DNA of 64,000 nucleotides from JANQRZ01 sp965214485. Lineage in GTDB: Bacteria; Bacteroidota; Rhodothermia; Rhodothermales; JANQRZ01. Below, piece after piece: positions 51,543-59,916 of this stretch (position 1 is the first letter of the stretch; each line of letters starts with the position of its first letter). The position numbers were made by a program, and so were the translations under genes. The stretch spans positions 1 through 64,000 of the forward strand of contig CBDCBW010000016.1 of NCBI GenBank assembly GCA_965214485.1, in the 5' to 3' direction. Below the pieces are notes generated by a model. The model searched no databases and had not been told where the DNA came from. It saw nothing but the letters and a program-made list of their open reading frames with translations.

Positions 51543-51616
51543 GCCGCTTCACCGGCGGCGGCACGCTCGACGACGACTTGACGCTCGGCGTGCCTAAGCG
51601 GACCTAGCCGGCTCCC
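51543..51616 (+). pseudogene. Remnant of the phosphatase 3' end, copy 3
   Basis: In frame it reads RFTGGGTLDDDLTLGVPKRT and a TAG stop, against RFTGGGTLDDDLTLVVLKRT of the intact gene, and the similarity continues past the stop (CCGGCTCCCTTA) up to the stop of precursor 5. It is the best-preserved of the three tails. The bases just before it (about 51466-51542) read as a short coiled-coil-like piece (REIGKLDERLFGVDEKFVEG) not from the phosphatase. The rest of the 357-bp gap 51260-51616 has no supported gene. Confidence 0.85.
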
Positions 51617-51814
51617 TTAAGGCGAGTTTTCGCCGGGTAGCTCGCATATGGCTCCCTCGAGGGCGGGGCACTGGTTGACCGAGTTCTCACCCGTCTCGAT
51701 CACGTTGCCGTCCACATCGAACGCGACGTCCCCCGTGAAGGGGTTGCCGAGGGTCGCGGTGAGCCGGGTTACGTCGCCGAAGTCGGTGAGCGTGGGGGAC
51801 GCGTAGGGTCTCAT
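51617..51814 (-). CDS. Lasso-leader-type RiPP precursor 5
   Basis: A 65-residue paralogue nearest the tRNA: leader MRPYASPTLTDFGDVTRLT, then ATLGNPFTGD, DVDGN, NSVNQC and second Cys (AICEL), ending GENSP. It starts 48 bases downstream of the tRNA-Arg gene on the same strand, so it may also be reached by transcription from the tRNA promoter. Confidence 0.8.
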   Translation of the reverse strand: MRPYASPTLTDFGDVTRLTATLGNPFTGDVAFDVDGNVIETGENSVNQCPALEGAICELPGENSP

Positions 51815-51861
51815 GCGAAGCCTGGGTAAGTGAAAAAGCAGCTCTTGAGACGGAAACCGCT

Positions 51862-51938
<77 letters not shown>

Positions 51939-52063
51939 ATTCAGCAGCCAAGCTACGAAACCCGCGCGACGATGCAAAGCCGACCCCCGCCCGGCACCGA
52001 CTTTTCACGGACCTGCGCGCTGGAACGCCGCGTATCCGCCGCGCTCCCGAGCCCCCCGCGCCC

Positions 52064-53395
52064 ATGCCCGTCCGCATCACCGACATCGAGCCCGGCTCGC
52101 TCGCCGACGACCTCGGCTGGCGGCCCGGCGACCAGATCCTCGCCGTCGGCGGCGAGACGGTGCAGGACGAGCTCGACCTCCGGTTCAAGACCGCCGAGGA
52201 GCGCTTCGTGGTCAGGGTGCGCCTCGGCGGCGACCTCCGCGAGCAGTCCGTCTCGCGCGACCTCGACGAGCCGCTCGGCGCAGCCTTCGAGGAGTTCCGC
52301 ATCAAAACCTGCGGCGACGACTGCGTCTTCTGCTTCGTCGACCAGAACCCGGTCGGGCTGCGGGACACGCTCTACTTCCGCGACGGCGACTTCCGCATGT
52401 CGTTCCTCTACGGGAACTACATCACGATGACGAACCTCCGCGAGCGCGACCTGCGGCGGATCGTCGAGCAGCGCCTCAGCCCGCTCTACATCTCGGTCCA
52501 CTGCACGACCGACGAGATCCGCCGCCGGATGATGGGGCACCGCACGCAGCAGGACCGGCTGATGGAGAAGCTGGAATTCCTGCGGGCGAACGGCATCGAC
52601 ATGCACGCCCAGGTCGTGCTCGTCCCCGGCTTCAACGACGGCGCAGCGCTCGCCCGAACCGTCGACGACCTCTACGCCATGCACGACCGGATGCAGTCGC
52701 TCTCGGTCGTCCCGGTCGGGCTGACGCGGCACCGGCGGGAGCTGGCCGACCTCCGCACGCTCACGCCGGAGGAGGCCCGCGCGCTCGCCGGCCAAGTCGA
52801 GCGCTGGCAGGCGCGGTTCCGGGCTGAGATAGGGCGCGGGTTCGTCTACCTCTCGGACGAGATGTACCTCCTGGCCGGGCTGGACTTTCCCGACGAGAAC
52901 CACTACGACGGCTACCCCCTCATGGAGAACGGCGTCGGGATGAGCCGCGACTTTCTGAACGAGCTGGCCTTCCAGCGCGCCTACCTCCCCGAGGCGCTGC
53001 CCGAACCTCGGGCCCTGACCCTCGTGACGGGCACGCTCACGGCTCCCCTGTTGGAGGAGCGCGTCGCCCCGGTGCTCCGCTCGGTCGGGAACCTGGAGGT
53101 GCGGGTCGTCGCGGCGGAGAACCTGCTCTTCGGCGACTCGGTGACGGTCAGCGGGCTGCTGAACTTCAAGAGCTTCGAGGCCGCGCTCCGCCCGCTGGCC
53201 GAGGCCGGACGGCTCGGCGACCTGGTCCTGCTCCCGCCGGACTGCGTCAACTTCGAGGGGCTGTTCCTCGACAACCGACCCGGCCGGAACACGCCGGAGG
53301 ACTTGGCGGCTGCGCTCGGCGGCGTCCCCGTCGAGGTGTTCGCCGGCGATTGGGCGGACGTGATCGAAAACCTCGGGGATGCGGTAGCCTGTTGA
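52064..53395 (+). CDS. Radical SAM / DUF512 protein with N-terminal PDZ-like domain
   Basis: A 443-residue protein from ATG 52064. It begins with a PDZ-like module (VRITDIEPGSLADDLGWRPGDQILAVGGE), then the radical SAM cluster motif KTCGDDCVFCF (Cys83, Cys87, Cys90; CX3CX2C), followed by FVDQNPVGLRDTLYFRDGDFRMSFLYGNYITMTNL and the C-terminal DUF512 domain. This architecture is a widespread conserved family of unknown function found in many phyla as a single-copy gene. It lies close to the RiPP array but on the other side of the tRNA and on the other strand, and the family's wide distribution argues against a RiPP role. Confidence 0.92.
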   Translation: MPVRITDIEPGSLADDLGWRPGDQILAVGGETVQDELDLRFKTAEERFVVRVRLGGDLREQSVSRDLDEPLGAAFEEFRIKTCGDDCVFCFVDQNPVGLRDTLYFRDGDFRMSFLYGNYITMTNLRERDLRRIVEQRLSPLYISVHCTTDEIRRRMMGHRTQQDRLMEKLEFLRANGIDMHAQVVLVPGFNDGAALARTVDDLYAMHDRMQSLSVVPVGLTRHRRELADLRTLTPEEARALAGQVERWQARFRAEIGRGFVYLSDEMYLLAGLDFPDENHYDGYPLMENGVGMSRDFLNELAFQRAYLPEALPEPRALTLVTGTLTAPLLEERVAPVLRSVGNLEVRVVAAENLLFGDSVTVSGLLNFKSFEAALRPLAEAGRLGDLVLLPPDCVNFEGLFLDNRPGRNTPEDLAAALGGVPVEVFAGDWADVIENLGDAVAC

Positions 53396-53500
53396 CTCTG
53401 GGCGCGGTGGTACCGATACTCGTTCCGTCTCGTGGCTTTTTCCCGAGGCTCAGCATCACCTGCAATCAGCATCACCTACAACAGCACCACCTACTAATAG

Positions 53501-53569
53501 TCCTCCCCGCGCAGGCGGGGACCCACAGGCAACGTCATTCCGCTGGATTCCCGCCTACGCGGGAATGAC
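53501..53569. repeat. Palindromic repeat with GTCATTCC...GGGAATGAC
   Basis: Contains CCCCGCGCAGGCGGGGACCCA followed by GTCATTCCGCTGGATTCCCG and ending GCGGGAATGAC. It is related to 14572-14641 and 21431-21521 and lies between the DUF512 and CPBP genes. Confidence 0.7.
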
Positions 53570-53598
53570 GAGGAAAGGTTTTGTCAGGTACCTAGCCG

Positions 53599-54597
53599 AT
53601 GCTCATGCCCGATCCCACTACGCTGCCGCCTGACGCCCCCGCACCGGCCCCCTTCGACGCCGCGCCCGTGCTGCGCGACGCGGTGCCGTGGGCGGAGCCG
53701 GCGCAGCTCACGGGCGTCCTGGAGCAGCAGCGGTTCCACCCGATGCTGACGGCCCTGATCACGTTCGTCGGTGGGTTCGTCGTGTACCAAGTCGTCGGGA
53801 CGGTGGTGATGGTGGGGGCGGCGCTGAGTGGGGCGGACGGGGCGCTGGACGTGGCGGCGGTGCTGGAGTCGCTCGAGGGCAACGCGCTCGCGCTCTTCGG
53901 CGGCAACGCGCTCGGGCAGTTCGCCGGGTTCCTCGGCTTCGTGTGGTTCGTGGCGTGGCTGCACACGCCGGACGTGGCGTCGTACCTCCGGGTGCGGCGG
54001 CCCGACGGGGTGCACCTCGCGCTCGCCGGTGCCGGGCTGCTGGCGCTGCTGCCGTTCGTGGCGTGGCTCGGGAGCGTCAACGCCGACCTCCCGCTCCCCG
54101 AATCGTGGCGGGCGTGGGACGAGCAGCAGGCGGCGCTCATCGAGCAGGTCCTCGGGGCGGACATGAACGTGGTCCTCGCGCTGCTCCTCGTCGCGCTCAC
54201 GCCTGCGGTCTGCGAGGAGGTGATGTTCCGGGGGTACCTGCAGCGGCAGGTCGAGCGCAGCTTCGGCGTCGTGTGGAGCATCGTCGCCGTCGGGGTCCTC
54301 TTCGGCGCGTTCCACCTCCGCCCCTCGCAGGTGCTGCCGCTGACCATGCTCGGGTTCTACCTCGGCTTCTCGGTGTGGGTGACGGGCAGCCTGTGGGCGG
54401 GCGTGCTCGTGCACCTGCTCAACAACGGCCTCGCGGTCGTCGTCAGCGACTACCTCAAGCGCAGGCCGGACCTCGACCCGGTCGCGCTCGACACGATCGC
54501 GGTGCCGTGGTATCTTGCCGTGCTGAGCGCCGTCGCTGCTGCCGGTATCGCGGCGCTCCTGCTCCGGCGTCGGCACGCACTGCTCGCCGGGGCGTGA
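53599..54597 (+). CDS. CPBP family intramembrane metalloprotease
   Basis: A 332-residue membrane protein with about six to eight spans. The CPBP/CAAX-protease motifs are present: CEEVMFRGYLQRQVE (Glu206-Glu207), then FGAFHLRPSQ and the late HLLNN. These form the active-site glutamates and histidines of intramembrane proteases related to Rce1. Start at ATG 53599; a second ATG follows at 53605. The target is unknown; in some bacteria such proteases process small peptides, which is noted only because precursors lie nearby. Confidence 0.9.
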   Translation: MLMPDPTTLPPDAPAPAPFDAAPVLRDAVPWAEPAQLTGVLEQQRFHPMLTALITFVGGFVVYQVVGTVVMVGAALSGADGALDVAAVLESLEGNALALFGGNALGQFAGFLGFVWFVAWLHTPDVASYLRVRRPDGVHLALAGAGLLALLPFVAWLGSVNADLPLPESWRAWDEQQAALIEQVLGADMNVVLALLLVALTPAVCEEVMFRGYLQRQVERSFGVVWSIVAVGVLFGAFHLRPSQVLPLTMLGFYLGFSVWVTGSLWAGVLVHLLNNGLAVVVSDYLKRRPDLDPVALDTIAVPWYLAVLSAVAAAGIAALLLRRRHALLAGA

Positions 54598-54690
54598 CGC
54601 GCGAAACGTGAGGGGGCCTCGCTCCGACGCCTCGCGCGGGTAGCTGCCCTCCACGCCCTCCTCCTCGCTTTCCATTTCCGACCCCCCGCC

Positions 54691-55071
54691 ATGTCCGACG
54701 ATCCGCGCGTCTACGAAGACTGGGTTGCCGTCTTCAACTCCTCCACCGACTACGAGGCCGACCTCGTCCGCGACCGGCTCGACGCGGCGGGCCTCGCCGC
54801 AGTCGTGCTCACGCAGCGGGACCACGCCTTCAACCTCAACGTCGGCGACATGGCGGCGGTCCGGGTGATGGTCCGGCCCGAGGACCTCGGCGCGGCGCAG
54901 GAGGTCATCAACGAGCGGCCCTTCACCGACGCCGAGCTGACCGAGGCCGCGCTCAACGCCGACCCCGAGAGCGAGGACGCCCACACCGCCGACGAGGAGG
55001 GGATGCTCGACTCCGGCCCCGACGCCATCCGGTTCTCGGCTCCCGACGACGACGACCCGGTCAAGAAGTAG
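54691..55071 (+). CDS. DUF2007 family protein (putative signal transducing)
   Basis: A 126-residue soluble protein. The N-terminal ~75 residues match DUF2007 (VAVFNSSTDYEADLVRDRLDAAGLAAVVLTQRDHA and VRVMVRPEDLGAAQEVI), a small ferredoxin-like domain. An acidic tail follows (DPESEDAHTADEEGML). It precedes cdsA by about 55 bases. Function not known. Confidence 0.85.
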   Translation: MSDDPRVYEDWVAVFNSSTDYEADLVRDRLDAAGLAAVVLTQRDHAFNLNVGDMAAVRVMVRPEDLGAAQEVINERPFTDAELTEAALNADPESEDAHTADEEGMLDSGPDAIRFSAPDDDDPVKK

Positions 55072-55126
55072 GAGGTTCGAGGTTGAGGCTCTGCTTCGAG
55101 CCGTGACCCCTTGCTTCGGACCCCTC

Positions 55127-55954
55127 ATGAGCAACCTCGCGCAGCGCATCCTGACCTCGCTCGTCGGCGCGCCGATCGTGATCGGGGCGGTGTGGCTCGG
55201 GGGGGGATTCTTCGTCGGGTTCATCCTGCTGATCGGGCTGCTCGCGCAGTGGGACCTGTACGGCCTCGCCGAGGCCGGCGGCATCCGCCCGCTCAAGAGC
55301 CTCGGCCTCGCCGTGGGGGCGCTCGTGGTCGTGCGGGCGGTGTGGCCCGGGGCGGTGCCGCTCGCGGTCGTGGGCGTCGCCGTCGCCTTCATCGCCGAGC
55401 TGTGGCGGCGGCCCGGCGAGGCGCTCGGCGGGCCGATCCCGAACGTCGGCGCGCTGCTCCTCGGCGTGTTCTACCCGGCGCTGCTGGCCGGCTACTTCGT
55501 CGAGCTCCGGGTGCTCAGCGCGGAGGCACTCGGCGACGGCGGGGCGATGCTGCTCACGGTCGCCGTCGTCGTGGCGATCTGGGCGGCGGACACGGCGGCC
55601 TATTTCACCGGGCGGGCCGTGGGCAAGCGCCCGCTGTTTCCGCGCATCTCGCCGAAGAAGACGTGGGCCGGGTCGGTCGGCGGCGTCGGCGGCGCGCTCG
55701 CGCTCATGGCGGTGATGAAGCTCACGCTCGTCCCGTTCCTGGCGTGGGAAGATGTCGCCGTGGTCGGCCTCGTCTGCGGCGCGGTCGGGCAGCTCGGCGA
55801 CCTCGCCGAGAGTATGCTCAAGCGCTCCGTCGGGGTGAAGGACTCGGGCGGTTACCTCCCCGGCCACGGCGGGATGCTCGACCGGATCGACGCGATGCTG
55901 ATCGCCGTCCCGCTCGTCGTGCTCTACCTGGATCACGTGCGGGAGTTGTGGTGA
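55127..55954 (+). CDS. cdsA: Phosphatidate cytidylyltransferase (CDP-diglyceride synthase)
   Basis: A 275-residue membrane enzyme converting phosphatidic acid and CTP to CDP-diacylglycerol for phospholipid synthesis. I chose the ATG at 55127 (MSNLAQRILTSLVGAPIVIGAVWLGG) over an upstream GTG because it starts the family domain. Eight or so hydrophobic spans are present, ending with the signature AGSVGGVGGALALM and the C-terminal SMLKRSVGVKDSGGYLPGHGGMLDRIDAMLIA block. Confidence 0.95.
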   Translation: MSNLAQRILTSLVGAPIVIGAVWLGGGFFVGFILLIGLLAQWDLYGLAEAGGIRPLKSLGLAVGALVVVRAVWPGAVPLAVVGVAVAFIAELWRRPGEALGGPIPNVGALLLGVFYPALLAGYFVELRVLSAEALGDGGAMLLTVAVVVAIWAADTAAYFTGRAVGKRPLFPRISPKKTWAGSVGGVGGALALMAVMKLTLVPFLAWEDVAVVGLVCGAVGQLGDLAESMLKRSVGVKDSGGYLPGHGGMLDRIDAMLIAVPLVVLYLDHVRELW

Positions 55955-56120
55955 GGGCGTGCCGCCAGAGGATGGAGTGGGAGGACGACTCCTCGTCTTC
56001 CCACGGTTCCTCGTCCTCCCGCTGCCTTTCGGTCCCTCAGCCGCTCAACCCCCCGGTGGCCTCTGACGGAACGGTGGCAGCGGGGCGACGGTATACTCCC
56101 GCCGACCGAGACCCGGCCCG

Positions 56121-56312
56121 ATGCTGACCTCGAGACACCGCCCCAAACCGCGCCGCTTCCGCTACGAGCCGCGCTTCTACGACCCGAGCCACGACGAGGC
56201 GCTGAAGCAGAAGCTCCGTTTCAAGACCAACACTCGGCGCGGCAAGCAGCCCGCGTTCATCGCGGTGGCGGTGCTGCTCCTCCTCGCGCTGTACGTCTAC
56301 ACGAAGCTCTAA
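56121..56312 (+). CDS. Small single-span membrane protein, conserved type
   Basis: A 63-residue protein with a basic, proline-rich N-terminal half (RHRPKPRRFRYEPRFYDP) and one C-terminal membrane span (AFIAVAVLLLLALYVYTKL). Similar short proteins occur next to mutL or cdsA in Bacteroidota-related genomes, but I cannot name it. Its coding composition and start fit a real gene. Confidence 0.7.
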   Translation: MLTSRHRPKPRRFRYEPRFYDPSHDEALKQKLRFKTNTRRGKQPAFIAVAVLLLLALYVYTKL

Positions 56313-56385
56313 CCGGGCATCACGCTGTAGCAAGGGTGCCGCCCGGCTCCGGGCCTAGCTTCCGGCACTCCCTGTCACCGACCCT

Positions 56386-58301
56386 ATGGCTTCGCAGACG
56401 AGCACCACGCCGGAGGAGACGGCGGCGCAGCACGCGCCGGACGGGCTCGTGCGCGTGCTGCCGGAGGGCCTCGCCAACAAGATCGCGGCGGGCGAGGTGG
56501 TGCAGCGGCCCGCCTCGGTGCTGAAGGAGCTGATGGAGAACGCGCTCGACGCCGGGGCCGCCCACGTCACGGTCGTGCTCCGGCAGGCGGGCAGCGAGCT
56601 CGTGCAGGTCGTCGACGACGGGTGCGGGATGGGGCCGGAGGACGCGGCGACGTGCTTCGGACGCCACGCGACGAGCAAGATCGCCGAGGCCGAGGACCTG
56701 GAGCGGATCCGGACGCTCGGGTTCCGCGGCGAAGCCCTCGCCTCGGTCGCGGCGGTGGCACAGGTCGAGCTCAAGTCGAAGCGGCGGGGCGATGCCGCCG
56801 GGACGTGCGTCCGCATCGAGGGCAGCACGGTCGTCGACCAGTCGCCGTGCGCCGCCCCGAACGGGACCTCGGTGGCGGTGCGCAACCTGTTCTTCAACGT
56901 CCCGGCGCGGCGCAACTTCCTCAAGTCCCCGGCGACCGAGTTCAAGCACCTCGTCGAGACCTTCCAGTTCCTCGCGCTCTCGAACCCGACGGTCGGCTTC
57001 GCGCTCGTCCACGACGACGCCGAGGTCTACCGGCTCGCGGCCTCCGGCGCGGGCTTCGAGGCGGCGCTCCGCGCCCGGATCGGGCAACTCCTCGGCGAGC
57101 GGCCGGACGACGCCCTCGTGCCGGTCGCGGAGACGACGAGCTACCTCTCGGTGCGCGGCGTCGTCGGGCGGCCCGAGGGCGCGCGCAAGAGCCGGGGCGA
57201 GCAGTTCCTGTTCGTCAACGGCCGCTTCGTCAAGAACCGCTCGCTCGACCACGCCGTCGGCAGCGCCTTCGGCGACCTCCTGCCGAAGGGCACGCACCCG
57301 CTCTCGGCGCTCTTCTTCACGCTCGACCCGCGCCACGTCGACGTCAACGTCCACCCGACCAAGACCGAGGTCAAGTTCGACGACGAGCGCGGGTCTACGG
57401 GTTCGTCCGCGCGGTCGTCAAGAAGGCCCTCGGCGACGCCGACATCACGCCCAGCCTCGGCGACGGCTTCGCCGGCGTGACGCGGCCCGGCATGGCGCGG
57501 CCCGCCGGGCCGTCGATCCCCGACGTACGCCCGGTCCGCTTCGAGGCGAGCGGATTCGGGGACGCCCGCCTCCCCGCACCGCCTGCGCCGCGCCCGGCGT
57601 CGCCCGGCGCGTCCGCGCCGCCGGCACCGCCCGGCTCGCGGGGGCCGCGCCCGGAGCCGATCCCGTCCGGGGCCGAGCCGTTCGCGGAGGACCCGCTCGC
57701 CGACGGCGCAGAGCAGACGCTCGGCCTCGGCGACCGGCCGCCGGTGTGGCAGCTCCACAACCGCTACGTCGTCACGCCGATCCGCTCCGGCCTGCTCCTC
57801 GTCGACCAGCGCGCGGCGCACGAGCGCATCCTCTACGAGCAGGCCCTCGGCGCGCTCGACGGCGGGATGTCGCTCTCGCAGCAGCTCCTCTTCCCCGTCA
57901 CCCTGGAGTTCACGCCCGCCGACTTCGAGACCGTCCTCGAGCTGATGGACGACCTCCGGAAGCTCGGCTTCGACCTCGCGCCGTTCTCGGGGCGGACGGT
58001 GCAAGTGCAGGGCGTCCCGACCGGCGTCTCCCGCGACTCGGTCCAGCGCCTGCTCGAGGACGTGCTCGATCAGTACAAGCAGTACCGGGCCGACCTGCAC
58101 CTCGAAGCCCGCGACAGCCTCGCCCGCAGCCTCGCCCGCCGCAGTGCGATCACGCCGGGCACGGTCCTCGCCGAGGCCGCGGCGCGCAAGCTGATCGACG
58201 AGCTCTTCGCCTGCACGATGCCCTACACCTGCCCGAACGGGCGACCCACGATGATCAAGCTGTCGATGGACGAGCTGGAGCGGCGCTTCGGTCGGGGGTG
58301 A
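56386..58301 (+). pseudogene. mutL: DNA mismatch repair protein MutL, interrupted by a frameshift
   Basis: The N-terminal GHKL ATPase half reads in one frame (56386 to about 57390): LANKIAAGEVVQRPASVLKELMENALDAGA, DDGCGMGPEDAATCFGRHATSK, LGFRGEALASVAAVA. The continuation (VYGFVRAVVKKAL, then a linker and the C-terminal dimerisation domain, VDQRAAHERILYEQAL to IDELFACTMPYTCPNGRPT) is in the next frame, to 58301. The shift falls at 57385-57393, in the stretch that should read DDERRVYGFV; adding one C (CGC to CGCC) restores it. Either a single-base deletion inactivates mutL or this is an assembly error. Confidence 0.9.
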
Positions 58302-58403
58302 GCGTGGGAGCGTGGGAGCATCAGGCACAACCGATCAAGGCACCGAGGCGGGGTGCAGCGTGCCCCCCGGGTCGACCCCACGGGATCACCCGGGTCCGGG
58401 CCG

Positions 58404-58503
58404 GCACCGCGACTCTCGACTCAGCACCGCGACTCTCGACTCAGCACCGCGACTCTCGACTCAGCACCGCGACTCTCGACTCAGCACCGCGACCCTCGAC
58501 TCA
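58404..58503. repeat. 20-bp tandem repeat GCACCGCGACTCTCGACTCA, five copies
   Basis: Five units end 11 bases before the tilS ATG; the last differs by one base (CCCTC for CTCTC). A sixth start (GCACCCTCGCC) joins the gene. They form most of the tilS leader and contain no ribosome site. Confidence 0.95.
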
Positions 58504-58514
58504 GCACCCTCGCC

Positions 58515-59885
58515 ATGCTGCAACGACGCCTCACCGAGTTCGTGGCCGACCGTGGGCTGCTCGCGCCCGGGGCGCGCGTCGTAGTCGGCGTCAGCGGCGG
58601 AGTCGATTCGGTCGTGCTGCTGCACCTGCTGCGGGGGGCGGGGTTCGCGCCTGTCGCGGCGCACGTCAACTACGGGCTGCGCGGGGAGGCGTCCGAGGCC
58701 GACGAAGCGCTCGTGCGGAGGCTCTGCCACCGGTGGGACGTGCCGCTGCGGGTGCGCCGGGCCGAGGTCCGAGGGTCGGTGCAGACGGGGTCGGTGCAGG
58801 CGGCGGCGCGCGAGGCTCGGTATGGGTTCTTCGGTGAGGCGGCGGTCGGCGCGGCGGCCGTCGCCACGGGCCACCACCGCGACGATCAGGCCGAGACCGT
58901 CCTGCTGAACCTGTTTCGCGGGGCCGGGGCGAGGGGGCTGGCAGGCATCCCGGTCCGCCGCCCGCTCGCGCCCGGCAGCCCCGTCGAGGTCGTGCGGCCT
59001 CTGCTGTGGGCGTCGCGGGCGGAGATCGAAGCCTACGCCCGCGCGCGCGCACTGCCCTGGCGGGAGGACGCCTCGAACGCGTCCCCGTCGTACCGCCGGA
59101 ACGCGGTGCGCCACGAGGTGCTGCCGCTCCTCGAACAGCACTTCCCCGGCGCCGGCGCGCGCATCGCCGGGGCGGCGGAGCGGCTGCGCGAGGCGCTCGA
59201 CCACGGCGCGGCGCTCGTGCCCGGCGGCTTGTTCGACAGCGTCGCCGGCGGCGGCGACGCGCTCCGGCTCGGCGTGCTGACCGCGCAGCCGGAGCCCGTG
59301 CGCCGCGCGCTCCTGCTCGAAGCCCTCCGCCGGTGGGCACCCGAGGCCCCGCGCTCCTCCGCCACCGTGCGCGAGCTCGAGTCGCTGCTCCCCGCGCAGC
59401 CGGGGCGGCGGATCGACTGGCCCGGCGTGACGGTCTGGCGCGACCGCGACCGGCTCGTCTTCGAGGCGGCACCGGTGGCGGAGCCTGGAGCGGTGGAGGT
59501 GCAGCCGGGCCGGACCGTCACCCCGTTCGGCACACTGCGTGCCGAGCCGCTGGACGCCGTGCCGCCGGGGTTCGACGCCTCGCCGGACGGGGAGATTGCG
59601 GACGCGGGCCGGCTGCGGTTTCCGCTCGTGCTCCGGCCCTGGCGGGCGGGCGATGCGTTTCAGCCGTTCGGGATGGACGGGCACAAGCTCGTCAGCGATT
59701 TGCTCACCGAGCGCCGGGTGCCGTCGCACCAACGGGCCCGCCAACTCGTACTGTGTTCGGGCGATGCGGTGGTCTGGGTCGTCGGACACCGGCTCGGGGC
59801 GGCGGTTGCCGTGGGGCCCGAGACGCGGCGGGTGGTGCGGCTGACGTGGGCCCCCGCCTTGGCGTCCGACGGCTCCGGTGCGTAG
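58515..59885 (+). CDS. tilS: tRNA(Ile)-lysidine synthase
   Basis: A 456-residue enzyme that converts cytidine 34 of tRNA-Ile(CAU) to lysidine. The PP-loop ATP motif SGGVDS is at residues 27-32, and the catalytic core continues with HVNYGLRGEASEADEALVRRLCH, YGFFGEAA and TGHHRDDQAETVLLNLFRGAG. The C-terminal TilS domain (PWRAGDAFQPFGMDGHKLVSDLLTERRVPSHQR) is intact. Start at ATG 58515 directly after the tandem repeats. The tilS-hpt order is common. Confidence 0.94.
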   Translation: MLQRRLTEFVADRGLLAPGARVVVGVSGGVDSVVLLHLLRGAGFAPVAAHVNYGLRGEASEADEALVRRLCHRWDVPLRVRRAEVRGSVQTGSVQAAAREARYGFFGEAAVGAAAVATGHHRDDQAETVLLNLFRGAGARGLAGIPVRRPLAPGSPVEVVRPLLWASRAEIEAYARARALPWREDASNASPSYRRNAVRHEVLPLLEQHFPGAGARIAGAAERLREALDHGAALVPGGLFDSVAGGGDALRLGVLTAQPEPVRRALLLEALRRWAPEAPRSSATVRELESLLPAQPGRRIDWPGVTVWRDRDRLVFEAAPVAEPGAVEVQPGRTVTPFGTLRAEPLDAVPPGFDASPDGEIADAGRLRFPLVLRPWRAGDAFQPFGMDGHKLVSDLLTERRVPSHQRARQLVLCSGDAVVWVVGHRLGAAVAVGPETRRVVRLTWAPALASDGSGA

Positions 59886-59916
59886 CTTCGGCGCTCCCCC
59901 TCGCCCGCGCCTGCTC

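Noticed and set aside
51397..51597. Small ORF with a coiled-coil-like end before precursor 5
   Set aside because: The only recognisable part is a phosphatase tail in another frame, so it is duplication debris.
52064..53395. Radical SAM DUF512 protein as the maturase for the nearby precursors
   Set aside because: It belongs to a widely conserved, usually single-copy family, is on the opposite strand beyond a tRNA gene and has no RRE domain or SPASM-type Cys-rich tail. Proximity alone is not enough.
53599..54597. CPBP protease as the leader peptidase of the precursors
   Set aside because: CPBP proteins are common in all genomes and it is separated from the array by the tRNA, a housekeeping gene and a repeat, on the other strand.
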